A DNA stretch of 64,000 nucleotides from Cichorium intybus (Eukaryota > Streptophyta > Magnoliopsida > Asterales > Asteraceae), in contig CM042013.1 in assembly GCA_023525715.1 (NCBI GenBank), positions 73,741,994 to 73,805,993 of the forward strand, in the 5' to 3' direction. Each line of letters opens with the position of its first letter. Positions within the stretch are counted from its first letter, which is position 1. A program made the position numbers and the translations under genes. Shown here one piece after another: positions 46,465-59,448 of the stretch. Below the pieces are notes generated by a model, which was given only the letters and a program-made list of their open reading frames with translations, did not search any database and was not told the origin of the DNA.

Positions 46465-48811
46465 TGTAACACCCCAAATTTTTCAAACTTTTTATATTAC
46501 ATATAAAACATATTTTACAGAATTCGGTCCATCAAAAACCATAAAATCTGTTTAAATACAACAAAGGGTATTACAAACGTGTATCAAACAACCATAAGTT
46601 TAAAGGGAAGGATTAATCAATACCAATACAGGATAGCTGTAACCAGCTCTACTCTTTTGCAACCTAGGATTTATTTTACAAACTTCCAATTTTCTCACAA
46701 CTTCGTACTTGAACCTGGAATACATGGCATAAAAACATAGAATACGTAAGACAAAAATGTCTCGTGAGTTACATGAGTTTTAGACTCAAACTTTAAATTT
46801 CTTTTCCAAACTTTTAAAAATTTCATAACATAAATCATTGTCAAAACTACATAATATACACATACTAAACCTTTTTACTTTTCAAAATCATCATATGTTA
46901 GACTTTGCAAAAATAATGTCTTTTATACTTTCTTTGACTGGTTTTATAAACTTGCAGGGATTTTTATACTTAGGGCGTTAATCACTATAAGTGATACCCC
47001 AAGTCTCTACAATTAGAAAGAACGGATCAATTCTAACAGTAGAATTGCTGAGGCAGTCTACTTCGCGAAGGGGGTTGTCCCCAGTAGACTCCTTACCTAA
47101 CCCGGGTAGGTTGGAACATAGTTCCCTTACTAACAATGCTAGTCACAATACCAGTCAAACATAAAATACTTTTCTGAAACTAAAACATTACTTGCACGAG
47201 AAATGGCTAAATGCCAAGCTTTTGACTCAAACATATCTCTATCATAATTTAGGCTATCGCCAAGAATCATACTTTCAAATATAGCAGTTAACTTTCTATT
47301 TAAACTAGGAAGTGTACCATTTTTGCAAATATTTTTCACATATAAAAATAATATATAAAATCTGAAAAATACTTACTTACTTGCCATGTATCCCAAAATG
47401 GGTAAAAATGCTACATGTACTCACCGAATAATTCTTGAAATGTCGTTTAGACGTCCCTCGGTTCTTTACCCTTCCGGTGTCCGATTATTTGACTTGCACC
47501 TATATATATATTATATGATACATTAATTTACATTTTAATTGACTCTATGACATGTTAGAGTCTCTATTATACCATCAATGGTCCAAACAAGTGTATAACT
47601 CAACTTTAGTTAAATTGTATTTTATACGTATTTTACTACAGTACCCTCGGAGGGTCGTATTTCAATTCCGATAATTTTTTTATAAAGTTTTGGACCATAT
47701 TAGACCTATGTTTAAAATTTGAGGTCAATTGGACAAGTTTTGATCCATTTCCAAAAAATGAAATTCACTTGACAGGAGACTCATGATCTGAATCTGTCTT
47801 AGCAGCCTGGCGCAGGGCGCGCCGCGCCCATGATAGGGGCGCACTGCGCCTACGAGCAGCAGATCAGCCTTTCCCCGATTTTATGCTACAATTTCCCAAT
47901 TGTTTTCACATTAAGTGCTTAATACTCCACTTAATCGATAGGGGTTTGTTCCAAGACTAAAACCCTTCAATTTCTACAAGTTTTAAACCATGGAATCATC
48001 AATTCCATTCCTTTTGCTTAAAACATTCCCGTAATGCCCTTTTTAACACTAAAAACCCATTTGATGAATTTTTAAGAATGGAGTTGATTTTCCACTTCAT
48101 TTAGGACCTATATGACTTAACAAAATCATAGAAACAAATTTCAGCCCCATTAACCCATTTCTAGGGTTCTTGAGCTCAAACCCACTTCTATGGATTTTAC
48201 CAAAATTTGTGGTTAGAAATTACTTCTTTGTGTTGTTTTGAGCTAGATAAGGTGTATAAATCCATGGATTTAACCTCATCCTCAAAATCAGAAGTTGGAT
48301 TTACGGATCATCCAATCACAACTTGAAGAACTAAGCCAAAATTGTTGAATTCTTACCTTGGAAGGTTGGAATCACCAATTCCAATTGTCAAGTTCTCAAT
48401 CCCTAGCTTCAATTACTTGCTTCTCCAACTCTTGAGTGTTCAAGCCCCGTAGCTCTAGAATTCTCCAGGGAGAACTTCTGATTTTTGTTGGTTTGTCATT
48501 TATGAGATATTTCTCTCAATTTATATTTTTATATTTTCAGTTTTGGTCCCTATAGTTAACTTTCCTGAACTTTGGCCACCAAAAACCAACTATCTTTCCA
48601 TAGAATTAATTCTTTTACATTTTTAGTCCTAAACTATAATAAATTTTTATAGTAATTTCTGCATGTGGTCAAATGACCAATTTACCCTTTTTAGGGTAAA
48701 ATGGCTAAATTACCCTTACAACCATAATTTCTCATAAATTTTACATATAACGCTTAAATTACACACATTTTAGTTTACATATTTATATATTAAAAATTTT
48801 CGGTCGTTTCA
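46465..48811 (-). mobile_element. Gypsy solo LTR, minus orientation
   Basis: On minus it starts TGAAACGACCGAAAA and ends GGGGTGTTACA. The target duplication is GAGAT (46460-46464 and 48812-48816). It has no internal region, so it is a 2347-bp solo LTR. It contains a GC-rich GGCGCACTGCGCC/GGCGCGCCGCGCC cassette (47805-47870) and a hairpin run (46981-47125). Its sequence around 47640-47760 and 47870-47960 is homologous to the LTR at 61168-63785 (shared AAACATAGGTCTAATATG on minus). Confidence 0.88.
46981..47125 (-). repeat. Hairpin run in the minus-strand solo LTR
   Basis: Perfect stems follow one another: ATCACT/AGTGAT (46981-46995, loop ATA), CAATTCT/AGAATTG (47028-47047), AGTCTAC/GTAGACT (47055-47090) enclosing GGGG/CCCC around TTGT (47071-47082), ACCTA/TAGGT (47095-47111) and GGAAC/GTTCC (47113-47125, loop ATA). 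A further GAGT/ACTC hairpin lies at 46775-46787. Confidence 0.75.
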
Positions 48812-48816
48812 GAGAT

Positions 48817-49044
48817 GGTAAGGAGTGACGTGTACACATTGGTGCAGCTTTTGTTGCAGATTATGTGTTGATTTGATCTTTAGTAGATTGTGACTTCCGC
48901 TGGTTTATAACTTAAATTTGACAATGTAATTTTTAAAATAAATGATTTATGTTAGTGTTGAAAAATATTAAATAATATGATTTTTTTTATTGAAATTGTT
49001 TTATTAGAATTTTTTAAATTTACTGTAAAATCTAGAACGTTACA
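48817..49044 (+). repeat. 3' end of an outer gypsy-type LTR
   Basis: The sequence after the second GAGAT reads like an LTR 3' end (ACTTCCGCTGGTTTATAAC, then AATAAATGATTTATG) and closes in GAACGTTACA at 49044. No PBS follows, so it is the end of a solo or 3' LTR. It is interrupted by the 46465-48811 element. Confidence 0.55.
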
Positions 49045-50971
49045 ACCTTATTCTACCGTTCAATTCATCTATCACGCTAACATGTTTCAAAATAACTCAT
49101 GGTCGCTGATTTCTTAGCAACGCTAACATGTCTCTTTGATGTATAGTTCTAATCCAAATTTTGATTTTATATCATCGTTTCAATGGCTATATGTGATTTT
49201 ATATCATCTTACCTCTTATGTCCCTCTCTTTTTTCTCAAACGACACACGCAACTTGCTTTCTACTTTCAAATTTCACAATGAAATTTCACATAAGGGCAT
49301 TCGATAAACTTTCTACAGAATGCAACACTTACGTGAGAGGGATAATATAATAAAGTTTGATTTTGATTCTATTTTTGCAATATTTTACTATTTGCTGCTT
49401 TGAATTCGATGTTTAGGTTTCAAAGCCACGCCGTAATTAAACGATTTCATGTTTTTCAGGTTTCTAAAAAATGGGATCATGAGGAAAAGGGTGGATAAAG
49501 TTTATCTAAACAATTATTAAGCACATATGTTTTATTAGTTTTCTAAAGTGTGCTTAATTTTTGAGATGACTTTCTTGGTTTTTAGATGAACATTAATCGT
49601 CCGATGAAATTCCTCAGTAACAATATTTATTGTTGAGGTAAATTTTGGAACATAATCTCAGGTATGTTCTTAATCTATGTTATTTAACTTTGAAGCACTT
49701 ACGGTTTTAAGAGCATTACTTGCATATTAAATATTATTTGATTTCCTCTTTGCCCAACCAAAGGATGTAGTTCCGATGAAATCTTTTTCCATTTTGTGGT
49801 ATTTAGATTATGAGTTATTTGTTGACAGAATGAGTGCAATGGTTGTTCCATTATTCTGTCTTAATAGCTAACTCACATGTATTGAAATGGTTACCATTCT
49901 GGATTATTTTTTCAGTTTTTGAGACAGCCCTACACAACCGTTTTTATGATGTTTACAACCATTTTAGGAGGCTTCTTGTTGAAAGTGTCATTCACAACCA
50001 ACTTTTATGATCTTCATGCTGGCACAAGTAAACTCAAAGCTAAAATTTTTAGTTTGGAACTTTTTGTCAAAATGGTATCAAGATCCATTGAAAGTTTACC
50101 CAAAAAATCCCTGAATTATGCATAATTTATCATTTAAAGTCGATTAATCCTATGTATATGATTGATCCGAAAATATATATGATTGTATTTTGTTTCTATC
50201 ATTTAAGAGTCTCCATAATTTGGATTTGAGTGAGAGATTTTAATGGTGTATACATGTATACTATGGAGAAAAGGTGGCTACCAGATCGGTGCACCAATTA
50301 GCCCACATCAAGTCATATATACTTTTTTACGTATTGATACCTTTCAATATAACACACAAAAGACCCCTCAAGACAACACATTTCAAAAAAAGTTAGAAGT
50401 ACCCTATTTTTGTCAAGTTTGATTATTGATCATGCCATTATTATAAGATTTCAAGTAAAATATTGTTGGTTTTTTTTTTTTTTTTTTTTTTTTTTTGCAA
50501 AGTTATCCATAAAAACAATTGTTATATGTAAAAGAAGATAAAGATCTGCAATAATATAAGTATTAATATTAAAAACATTACATATACAAATGAATAGAAA
50601 ACAAAATATATAAAAGATACAAATGTATTTTCATATTTTTTAATTTTCCCATATACATATGTATACCTAAATGTTCGTTTTGGTTTCGATCAAAATTGAA
50701 TTATTATTTGTGATATTATACTTGGTTTGGTAGCAAAAATGAATAGAAAATTTAAAAAACAAAATAATAATTTCTAATTTACTATTTATACTTTTAATGT
50801 TTTATATACATATTAAATGTTCCTTAAATTATAAGGGTTGTTTTTTTGTAAAAATATATGAGAGGGCATTCAAACAAAAATGCTTGATACATTTGAAATA
50901 TGTGTATATAATGTTGCTAGAGATGGGAATAGTTACATTGTTGAACTTGATCTTCAACTGAACTATGATGT

Positions 50972-51118
50972 GCAGGTGTGCTATTAAGAAGAAAGATGGC
51001 AGTGATAGACTTGAAGAGGCTAACACCCGAGGAAGCACCTCTATTGGAGTGTTATTAAGAAGAAAGATAGCAGTGATAGACTTAAACAGGCTAACAACCG
51101 AGGAAGTATCTCTATTGG
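50972..51118. repeat. Two-copy tandem repeat of about 74 bp
   Basis: TATTAAGAAGAAAGAT is followed by GCAGTGATAGACTT and CGAGGAAG twice in succession, each copy ending in CTCTATTGGAGTG. Copies are roughly 90 percent alike by eye. Confidence 0.85.
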
Positions 51119-51239
51119 AGTGTACTTGAGTTTTCGAGTTATGCTTTAGATCTAATATGAGTTTGAATTGCAATATTTATTGTTCAAATAAATTAGTTTT
51201 TCTTTCTTTGGTCTACTTTGAAATTTTAAACAGATAATA

Positions 51240-51595
51240 TTATAGAAAATTCATTGAACTTTGAAAATAAACTTCAGTAATAGCATCATACTTTGAAAAA
51301 ATTATTTTTTTAAAATATCTTTAGATGATCTGGAAAAGTTTCATTTCTTTTATATTGAAGTTTAGGATATTTTTCAAGAAAACTATGACTGTTTTAGCAT
51401 TGAATTTTGCAAAAAAGAAACTCATTAATAGCATTGTATTTTGAAAAATGATTTTAAATCTCTTTTGATGATCTGGAAAAGTTTAAACTTTTTTACATTG
51501 AAGCTCATTTATAGGATATTTTTCTGGAAAACAATATCGATTTTGGCATTAAACTTTGCAAAAAAAAAAAACTTATTAATAAAATCGTACTTTGG
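51240..51595. repeat. Tandem repeat of about 150 bp, 2.3 copies
   Basis: Successive copies share GATGATCTGGAAAAGTTT, a GGATATTTTTC step, GCATTxAACTTTGCAAAAAA and CATTAATAGCATxxTACTTTG. The first copy is partial. It looks like a short satellite-like array. Confidence 0.8.
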
Positions 51596-52467
51596 TGTCT
51601 TACAAGTATTTGTGTCCAGTTTTCATATTTTGAAAACAATAAGGAGACGGAAATGGATACAAAGGGACAAAAAGAGGGATAGAGAGCGGCAAAGAGTGGC
51701 TAACAGCCGAATCATAAGCAAAGTTCAAGCCGCCAACAAAATCTATCCGTCAGTGAGTGAGCTAAGAGCGACAAAGCAACACAAACTAGTAGATGGCGGC
51801 ATCATTTTAAAAATTCCAAAGACCTAAAAACATGGTCCTTTTTATTTTTATCGGTTTGCTTTTTTTACTTCTCTTTAGCTCTTTTTTTTTACCATTCATA
51901 TCATACTATCCAATAATTTGGTAATTAAAGGATTAAAATATTCAAAATATATTTTGATAGCTATACGAAGATTTTGTTTTAAGAATCTCATAATAAAATT
52001 GTTAATTGATTTGGTTTCAACTTTGGATTGACTTATCATTTGATGAAAGTTGATGGTTTCATCCGGAAATAGTGTACATCCAACAATACAACTTTGCTTT
52101 CTAGTAAAACTTCAAATTCAAGGGGTGTCCATGGACACCCCATACTAATACTTAGCACCGCCTATGCATATATACTAAGTTCGATACTTATGTATTACAC
52201 GAGTTTATTAAAAGAAATATTAAATTGGAAGGAATACATATTAAAAACTGTTAAAATGATAGTTTCCAAAGGACATGGTATAGATATGGTGTTTTTGATG
52301 TATTGATGGCTCACTTGTGTAGCATTTGTATTTTCATCTTTTTTTTTCTTAGTGAAAGCAATCTATTTGAGAAATCTAGGAGACCAGTTTTGAATTAGAT
52401 GCGACTGATATAATAATCATAAATATTTTTCATTATATAAAGAAAATTAAATATGTTTCTCGATGTT

Positions 52468-52640
52468 TTTTTTTTTTTTTGAACCGGCAAATAATAATCT
52501 ATACTATATCCTAACCTAAACCACCTAATCCACCTAATCCTCTAATGAGATTTGAACCCAAGACCTCAAGGAGGCCGGGCATACACCAATGCCGCTGATA
52601 AAGTACATTATCCTTCCCACTAAACACAAACCTCTCGAGA
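52468..52640 (-). mobile_element. SINE-like element (minus strand)
   Basis: A T-run on plus (poly(A) on minus) is followed by sequence which on minus includes GGTCTTGGGTTCAAATCTC, a match to the pol III B box (GGTTCAANNC), about 40 bases downstream of a GTTTAGTGGG-like A-box region. A CTCGA word occurs on both sides and may be part of a TSD. A tRNA-derived SINE is likely. Confidence 0.6.
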
Positions 52641-53760
52641 GATTAATTTTTTATATATATTCTCCTCCTTGTGTGATCAAAATAATATAAAATAGCTGAG
52701 GTTTAATAAATGATGATTAAAATATTCAAACATACATTACATACACAAATTAATATACTGATACGTATACTAATAAACCAATTTCATTAAGCTCGATCTT
52801 TACTCTCAATGAACTAAAAGCAAGAACAATCAACATGAAATCATCATACTATTTAAAACATAATCGAATGCCATGTCATAAGGATTTAACATATCTAATA
52901 AAACTTATACGACAAACTAGGTTGGAGAAATCATACAGCTTCATCACCCATTAAATGACAAAAGAAGAATCAGATATGTTAACATGTCCTTGCAACAAAC
53001 CACAAAGCATTTATGCATAACAAAAGCAACAGAGGACAATGAATTAACAAAGTTACGATAAAATTAGTGAGCAATAAATAAATAAATAAAACTATGTTGT
53101 TATATCTTGCATTTAGCCAAACATAATATACACCATAAGAAATATTCAATGTCTTATTAAGATAAATTTGAAAGTATAACGTTATAGTTGGACGAATTTT
53201 TCAAAGTCGAATGCCTTAATAAGGAAAAAATAGAAGTACAATGTACTAATGGAAATAAATTGAAGAATCCTCAATTTGTCGTTGCTATTTAAAAATAACT
53301 TTGGTTAGGGATACTACAAATATGATTTGACAGAAGGCCAATAAATGTACTTTCTGAAATTGGACTACATTAATTTACTTATTTAAAAAAGACATTAAAA
53401 AAAGCTAAGTTTTGGAAAAGAATTTTAGTTTATTATATTTCAAATTGACATGTAAATAAGACGATGAAATCCTTTTTATGATGTGTAAGGTCTTTGTGGT
53501 TGGCTCTTTAAACCATCAATACTAATTCTTAAAAACATTTTATAAAATTGCATTTTGTATGACACCCACAAAAAAATCTTAAAAAACCAAAAAGGAATAT
53601 GTTGTTTGTTCTTCATATAAAGATGATGATGGTAAAAATATATAGTATTTTCCAAATGCCTCTGTCATGATATATTTTTTTGCAAGTTACAAATGTGAGA
53701 ACTAAAACGATTGGGAACTGATAATTAGACAATTATACATGTACATATACCAAAATTTTA

Positions 53761-55244
53761 GGGTGCGTTTAGTTGCAGAAAACTGCTCTGTTTTCCGGAA
53801 AAACTTTCCAAGAAAAATAAGAAATCAGAAAACGCGTTTAGTTCGTCAATTTTTCCAAAGTTTTCCAAGAAAATGAAAAATTTTCATTTTTCAAAAATTG
53901 CAAAGAATTTGGAAAATTTTGGAAAACCCAAATTTATTGTTTTCTAAATTTTTCTATTTCCAAAATTTTTCTAAACTATACAAAAAAAAACACACACACA
54001 CACTCATTCTCACCTACACCCCTAAAATTACATCTACACCTACCCCCACACCACCACCTACCCCACCCACCCTACCCCCACACACCCCCACGCCACCTAC
54101 CACCACCCATCTCCATCCACACCCACCTCCCACCCCCACCCCCACCCAACCCATCTCCACCTACCCTCCACCACCCCCACCCCACCCAACCCTCACCCAC
54201 CACCATCTCACTCCACCTCCACCTCCTACCCCCACCCCACCCACCTCCACCCCACTCCTACCCCACCCTACCTACCCCCACCCCACACCACCCCACCCAC
54301 CTCCACATACCCCAACCCACCCCCACCCAACCCCACCCACCATCCACCCTACCCAACCCTCACCTACCACCACCCACCCCCACCTCACTCCACCTCCACC
54401 TACCCCCACCCCACCCACCTCCACCTCCACCCCACTCCCGCCCCACCCACCCATCCTACCCAACCCTCACCCACCACCACCCACCCCCACTCACTCCACC
54501 TCCACCTCCTACCCCACCCTCCTACCTCCACCTACCCCCACCCCCACCCCACCCCACCCACCTCCACCTACCCCAACCTACCCCCACCCAACCCCACCCA
54601 CCATCCACCCTACCAAACCCTCACCTACCACCACCCACCCCCACCTCACTCCACCTCTACCTCCACCTCCACCTCCACCTACCCCCCATCCCACCCACCT
54701 CCACCCCACTCCCACCCCACCCACCCATCCTACCCAACCCTCACCCACCTCACTCCACCTCCACCTCCTACCCCCACCCCACCCACCTACCCCCACCCCA
54801 TCCACCTCCACCTACCCTTACCCAACCCCACCCACCACCCACCCCCACCTCCCTCCACCTCCACCTCCACCTACCCCCACCCCACCCACCTCCACCCCAC
54901 CCCACCTCCACCCAAACATTACCTACCAACCACCCACCCCCACCTCACTCCACCTCCACCTCTACCTACCCCTACCCCACCCTACCCCACCCCACCCCCA
55001 TACACCCACCCTACCCACTTACCCGCACAACCTCCATATCAAAAATTGGAAAAAAAAAATTGATAGAAAATAGATATCTAAACACATTTTCTGTTTTTCT
55101 AAAATAGAAAATGAAAACGAAATCGGTTTTATCTAAACGCGTTTTCTAAATTTTTAATAGAAAACTGAAAATGAAAACTCATTTCGTTTTTCTGAAAATG
55201 AAAAATGGAAAACGGAAAACAATTTTCTGCAACTAAACGCACCC
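53761..55244 (-). mobile_element. Harbinger-like MITE with G-rich minisatellite core, copy 2
   Basis: Inverted relative to copy 1. The ends GGGTGCGTTTAGTTGCAG and its inverse match over about 25 bp. TSD TTA lies at 53758-53760 and 55245-55247. The unoccupied site is at 10282-10284 in unit A. The arms match those of copy 1 nearly word for word. The core (about 54020-55030) is twice as long as in copy 1. No transposase. Confidence 0.85.
54020..55030 (-). repeat. C-rich (G-rich on minus) minisatellite core
   Basis: About 1 kb of CCCCACCCACCTCCACCT-type repeats on plus. Relative to the element ends, the G-rich strand is the same as in copy 1. The 391-residue Pro/Thr/His open frame over it follows from lack of stop codons in C-rich repeats. 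Confidence 0.9.
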
Positions 55245-56783
55245 TTAGTATTTCACACAAGCGCATATTTCTCAATGCATCATACATTCCTGGTTTTTAT
55301 TTCTGAACATTACCAATGCTTAACATTTGGTCGCAAATTACTTATTACTCATGGACGTTCAAACTGAACTTTTGTGTAAGGAAGCAAAATTTCCATAAAA
55401 TCGTTAGTTGTATGTCATCATGAATGTGAGAATTTAACAAATTTTACCATTTACGAGTACTACTACAATTATGTTACATGTGGCACATCAACACGAAGTT
55501 ACATCATCAAACGTGGTAAGAACGATACCTCATTGGTTATTGTTTTGACTATCTCCTCTCCAAATTCCCTCCTTTAGAAATATGCTCTTGCAACTGAACC
55601 CCATAACCCTTCTTTCCATATGGAATGCATTTTAGTTTCAAAATACACATGTTCCAAGAAATCATGACCTCTTTGACAAAACGCGTATGATATATAGCAT
55701 TACAATAAAAACCTGCTAGTTCAGACAGAATTCCCCCAACCCAATAATATCCCCCTCACTATTTATCTCTCATAGTTGATACTATGAAACAACTACAAGT
55801 ACATCAAACTCAACTTTAAGTTATAAAAATAACAAAAGAAGCTAATACTTTATATAAGTCCTCTAATTTTCAATAATCATTTGGGATTTAGCCAAATGTA
55901 AAAGATGATTGGGTAACAAATTTATCGTAATGAGAAACATCAACAGGAAAGATCTTTAAAATTAGAAACAATGAGACAGGTACTTGTATAAAAAATTGAT
56001 GTCCTTGTTCATACCAAATTCCAACAGAGTTCAAAAATTAAAATGCATGGTAATGAGAAGCTTAATGAGCATAATCCTAAACAGCAATAATAAATTTAAA
56101 GAAAATGATTAATTTTAATTATTTAAAACAAAAGAAACAATTGACCGACTTTGACCCAGATCAATATTTCTATAGTGAAAGAAATCCTAAACTTGCCGGT
56201 AGAAAACGTGAGAAATTTTAGTCGATCGGTTTCACCATCTACCAATAGAATGAACAATCAAAGCAATCAAAACAGACCGAAACACTTAGGATTCAAGCTT
56301 TATTAGGTTTTAGCTTCATATACTCCGAAAACAGGAAACAGAGAAAAAAAACATATCACAGGAGATAGCAACACAAACTAAGGATATCTATTAGAACTTC
56401 AGTTCTTTGACTATACCTATTCACCATCAGCAGCAAGACTACTAGAAGATGTCAAAAGGGATTTTTTTTAAAACATTAAACAGACAAGGGGATAAGACAG
56501 AAGCCAGATCACCAGTCGCACATGTAGCTAAAACTTCATAAATCGCAGTACACACTTTCGCATAATGGTGCTGAAGAAAATTTTGCAATGTGTTTTTTCA
56601 ATCAAGGCACATTCTAGACTTCAAATTCCACCTGAAATAGACGAAAACAACATATCACGTCCCCAATATTTTGAATTTTGCAGACATAAAGCTGTTGCAG
56701 CGTTGAACAATTTCAAATTGACAATGTCTTGAGTGGGTTGGGGTTGGAGAAGGCAAAATTGAAAGAAGAATTTTGACTTGTAA

Positions 56784-57389
<606 letters not shown>

Positions 57390-57496
57390 TAATAGCTTCT
57401 AGTTACTTATACAAGTCCAAAATTGCACGTGTCTTCTTAATGTGATTGGCCTCTTGGAAAATATAACAATAACAAGGGATTAGGGTAAATATTAGG

Positions 57497-57807
57497 TGTG
57501 AAGGTTTGACTTAATTGTCAATAAAAGGAGGAAGAACTTCTAGGAGATTAGTTTTTTCAAAGCTTACCTCTTTCTTTGAATTAAACTTTCTCATTTTCAC
57601 ATTGATACAAATGTATATAAATAGAGGCATTCAGTTGAGAACATTTGTACCACACCACACAAAAACACAGAAGCAATATACATTCCTAGTTATCCGCCGT
57701 GGACGTAGGTCATTTTTGGACCGAACCACGTTAAATTCTTATGTTCTTAATTTGTAAGTCGAGTGTGTGAGTTTAGTGTTCGTATGCTAAGTGTCTTGAT
57801 CCTAACA
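57497..57807 (+). repeat. Copia 5' LTR
   Basis: TGTGAAGGTTTGACTT to GATCCTAACA, 311 bp, with a TATATAAATAG box at 57614-57624. It directly precedes the PBS. Its left flank is TTAGG; the matching TSD would lie outside the window. Confidence 0.8.
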
Positions 57808-57809
57808 AG

Positions 57810-57822
57810 TGGTATCAGAGCC
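57810..57822 (+). promoter_or_regulatory. Copia primer-binding site
   Basis: TGGTATCAGAGCC, complementary to initiator tRNA-Met, 2 bases after the LTR. Confidence 0.95.
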
Positions 57823-58019
57823 TTGGTATAGCTCCAGAGAGTGATTTTCTGTTTTTTGGTCGAAATTTTTTTGTCTCAAAAACGATTTTGGTTTACGCCG
57901 TTGGAAAGGTCTCGTTCTGCAGATTCCGAAAATATATTTTTTGGAATTTTTCGACCACCGGAAGACCTCCAAATCGCCGGTCAAACGTTCGCCGAAATAG
58001 TGACCGAAGAAACCAGATC

Positions 58020-58430
58020 GTCGGAGAAGACGACACTGTAGCGCCGGAGTCCGCCGGAGAAGACGACACTGTAGCACCGGAGTTTCGCCGGAGAAGACGA
58101 TAATGTAGCGGTACTGTAGCCCTAATGTAGCGACACTGTAGCCGTACTGTAGCATATTTTGAAAAACAGTCCCTGAAGTTCCAGAAATTACAAAACAGGT
58201 CCCTGGAGTTCCAGATATTGCAAAACAGGTCCCTGAACTTTCAGGAAATTGCAGTTTAGCCCCTGAACTTTCAGGAAATTGCTGTTTAGCCCCTGAACTT
58301 TCAGAAAATTACAGTTCAGCCCCCAAACTTTCAGAAAATTGTTGTTTAGCCCCTGAACTTTTAGAAAATTGCAGTTTAGACCCTGAATATCAGAAAAATT
58401 GCATTTTCACCCTTAATTTCTGAAAGAAAA
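58020..58430 (+). repeat. Two tandem repeat blocks in the Copia leader
   Basis: At 58020-58155 the word CTGTAGC recurs, partly with GCCGGAGAAGACGA. At 58168-58430 a unit of about 33 bp (CCCTGAACTTTCAGAAAATTGCA-like, broken here by variation) occurs about eight times. Its core pairs with itself: CTGAA/TTCAG in most units, CTGGA/TCCAG in one. No coding; gag starts at 58450. Confidence 0.85.
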
Positions 58431-58449
58431 GTACATTTTGTCCGTTAAA

Positions 58450-59448
58450 ATGGCAAAAGACGGTAAAATTAAAATTGAGAAGTTTGATGGTACCGATTAT
58501 GGATTTTGGAAGATGCAAATTGAAGATATGCTGTATCAGAAAAGTTTGCATTTGCCTATGTTGGGCGAACAACCGGATGACATGTATGATGAAGATTGGA
58601 AGTTGTTGGATCGACAAGCCTTGGGCGTAGTTAGGCTTTCATTGGCAAAGAGTGTTGCGTATAACATTGTCAATGAAACAACTACTTATGGAGTATTTAA
58701 GGCTTTGTCCAACATGTACGAGAAGCCGTCCGCTTCAAACAAGGTGTTCCTCATCAAACAGTTGGTTAACACCAAGATGAAGGAAGGCATGTCGGTTACC
58801 GCTCACATAAACGAGTTTAACTCGATTATTTCTCGTTTAGCCTCAGTTGCAATAAAGTTTGAAGATGAAGTACAAGCGCTCCTCCTTTTATCATCTTTGC
58901 CCGACAGTTGGTCAGGCACAGTCACAGCTGTTAGTAGTGCATCTGGCACTACCAAACTCACTTTCGAGAGTATTCGTGACTTAATTGTAAATGAAGATAT
59001 CAGACGGAGAAGCAATTGTGAGACTTCTAGTTCTAGTTCTATATTGCATACAGAAAGTAGAGGAAGAAAAAACGAAAGAGGACGTAATCGAGGCAGATCA
59101 AAGTCCAGAAAAAGGGGACAGTCAAAAACCAGAAAAGACATTGAATGCTAGAATTGCAAAGAAAAATGTCACTTTAGAAGCCAATGCCCAAAACCACAAG
59201 CTGAAAAGAAAGAAGTAAACAATGTATCCTCTGAAGAATCGGGAGGTTTTCTCATATGTTGTGTTGAGAATTCAGCAGAATCCTGGATTATGGATTCAGG
59301 TGCTTCTTTCCATGCCGTCTCATGCCCAGATATGGTCACGAACCTACAGACAGGTGCTCTTTGCAAAGTTCGTTTAGCCGATGATCAAGTGCTTGATATT
59401 ACGAGCATTGGAGATATAGATTTGAAGACCTCCTTAGGAACCACGTAG
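58450..59448 (+). pseudogene. Copia gag and protease
   Basis: The ATG at 58450 starts MAKDGKIKIEKFDGTDYGFW, the UBN2-type gag start (packages RNA). Later LLSSLPDSWSGTVTAV, a basic Arg/Lys-rich stretch, and a CCHC knuckle broken by a TAG at 59149-59151 (C-stop-N-C...H...C). The protease motif WIMDSGASFHAV is intact. A second TAG lies at 59446-59448. Confidence 0.88.

Larger units (their letters stand above)
49045..53480. other. AT-rich intergenic stretch without genes
   Basis: About 4.4 kb with no supported coding region. It holds a T30 run (50467-50496), two local tandem repeats (50970-51120; 51240-51595) and a SINE-like element (about 52468-52640). Short open frames such as 49919-50125 and 51441-51827 have no recognisable domains. 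It separates unit B from its distal flank. Confidence 0.6.
53480..55500. repeat. Distal upstream flank of unit B (displaced)
   Basis: Matches 9940-10540 of unit A in order (CACAAAAAAATCTxAAA, then AATGCCTCxGTCATGATATA, then CATACATxCxTGxTTTTTAT), interrupted by MITE copy 2. It joins unit C at about 55510, which shows the head-to-tail order. Confidence 0.8.

Noticed and set aside
45141..49044. A complete gypsy element around 46465-49044
   Set aside because: The ends at 46465 (TGTAACACCCC) and 49044 (CGTTACA) do not share a TSD. The GAGAT duplication shows instead a minus-strand solo LTR nested in another LTR.
51441..51827. 128-residue plus-strand open frame with a basic tail
   Set aside because: Its first half is the second copy of a 150-bp tandem repeat and the remainder has no recognisable feature.
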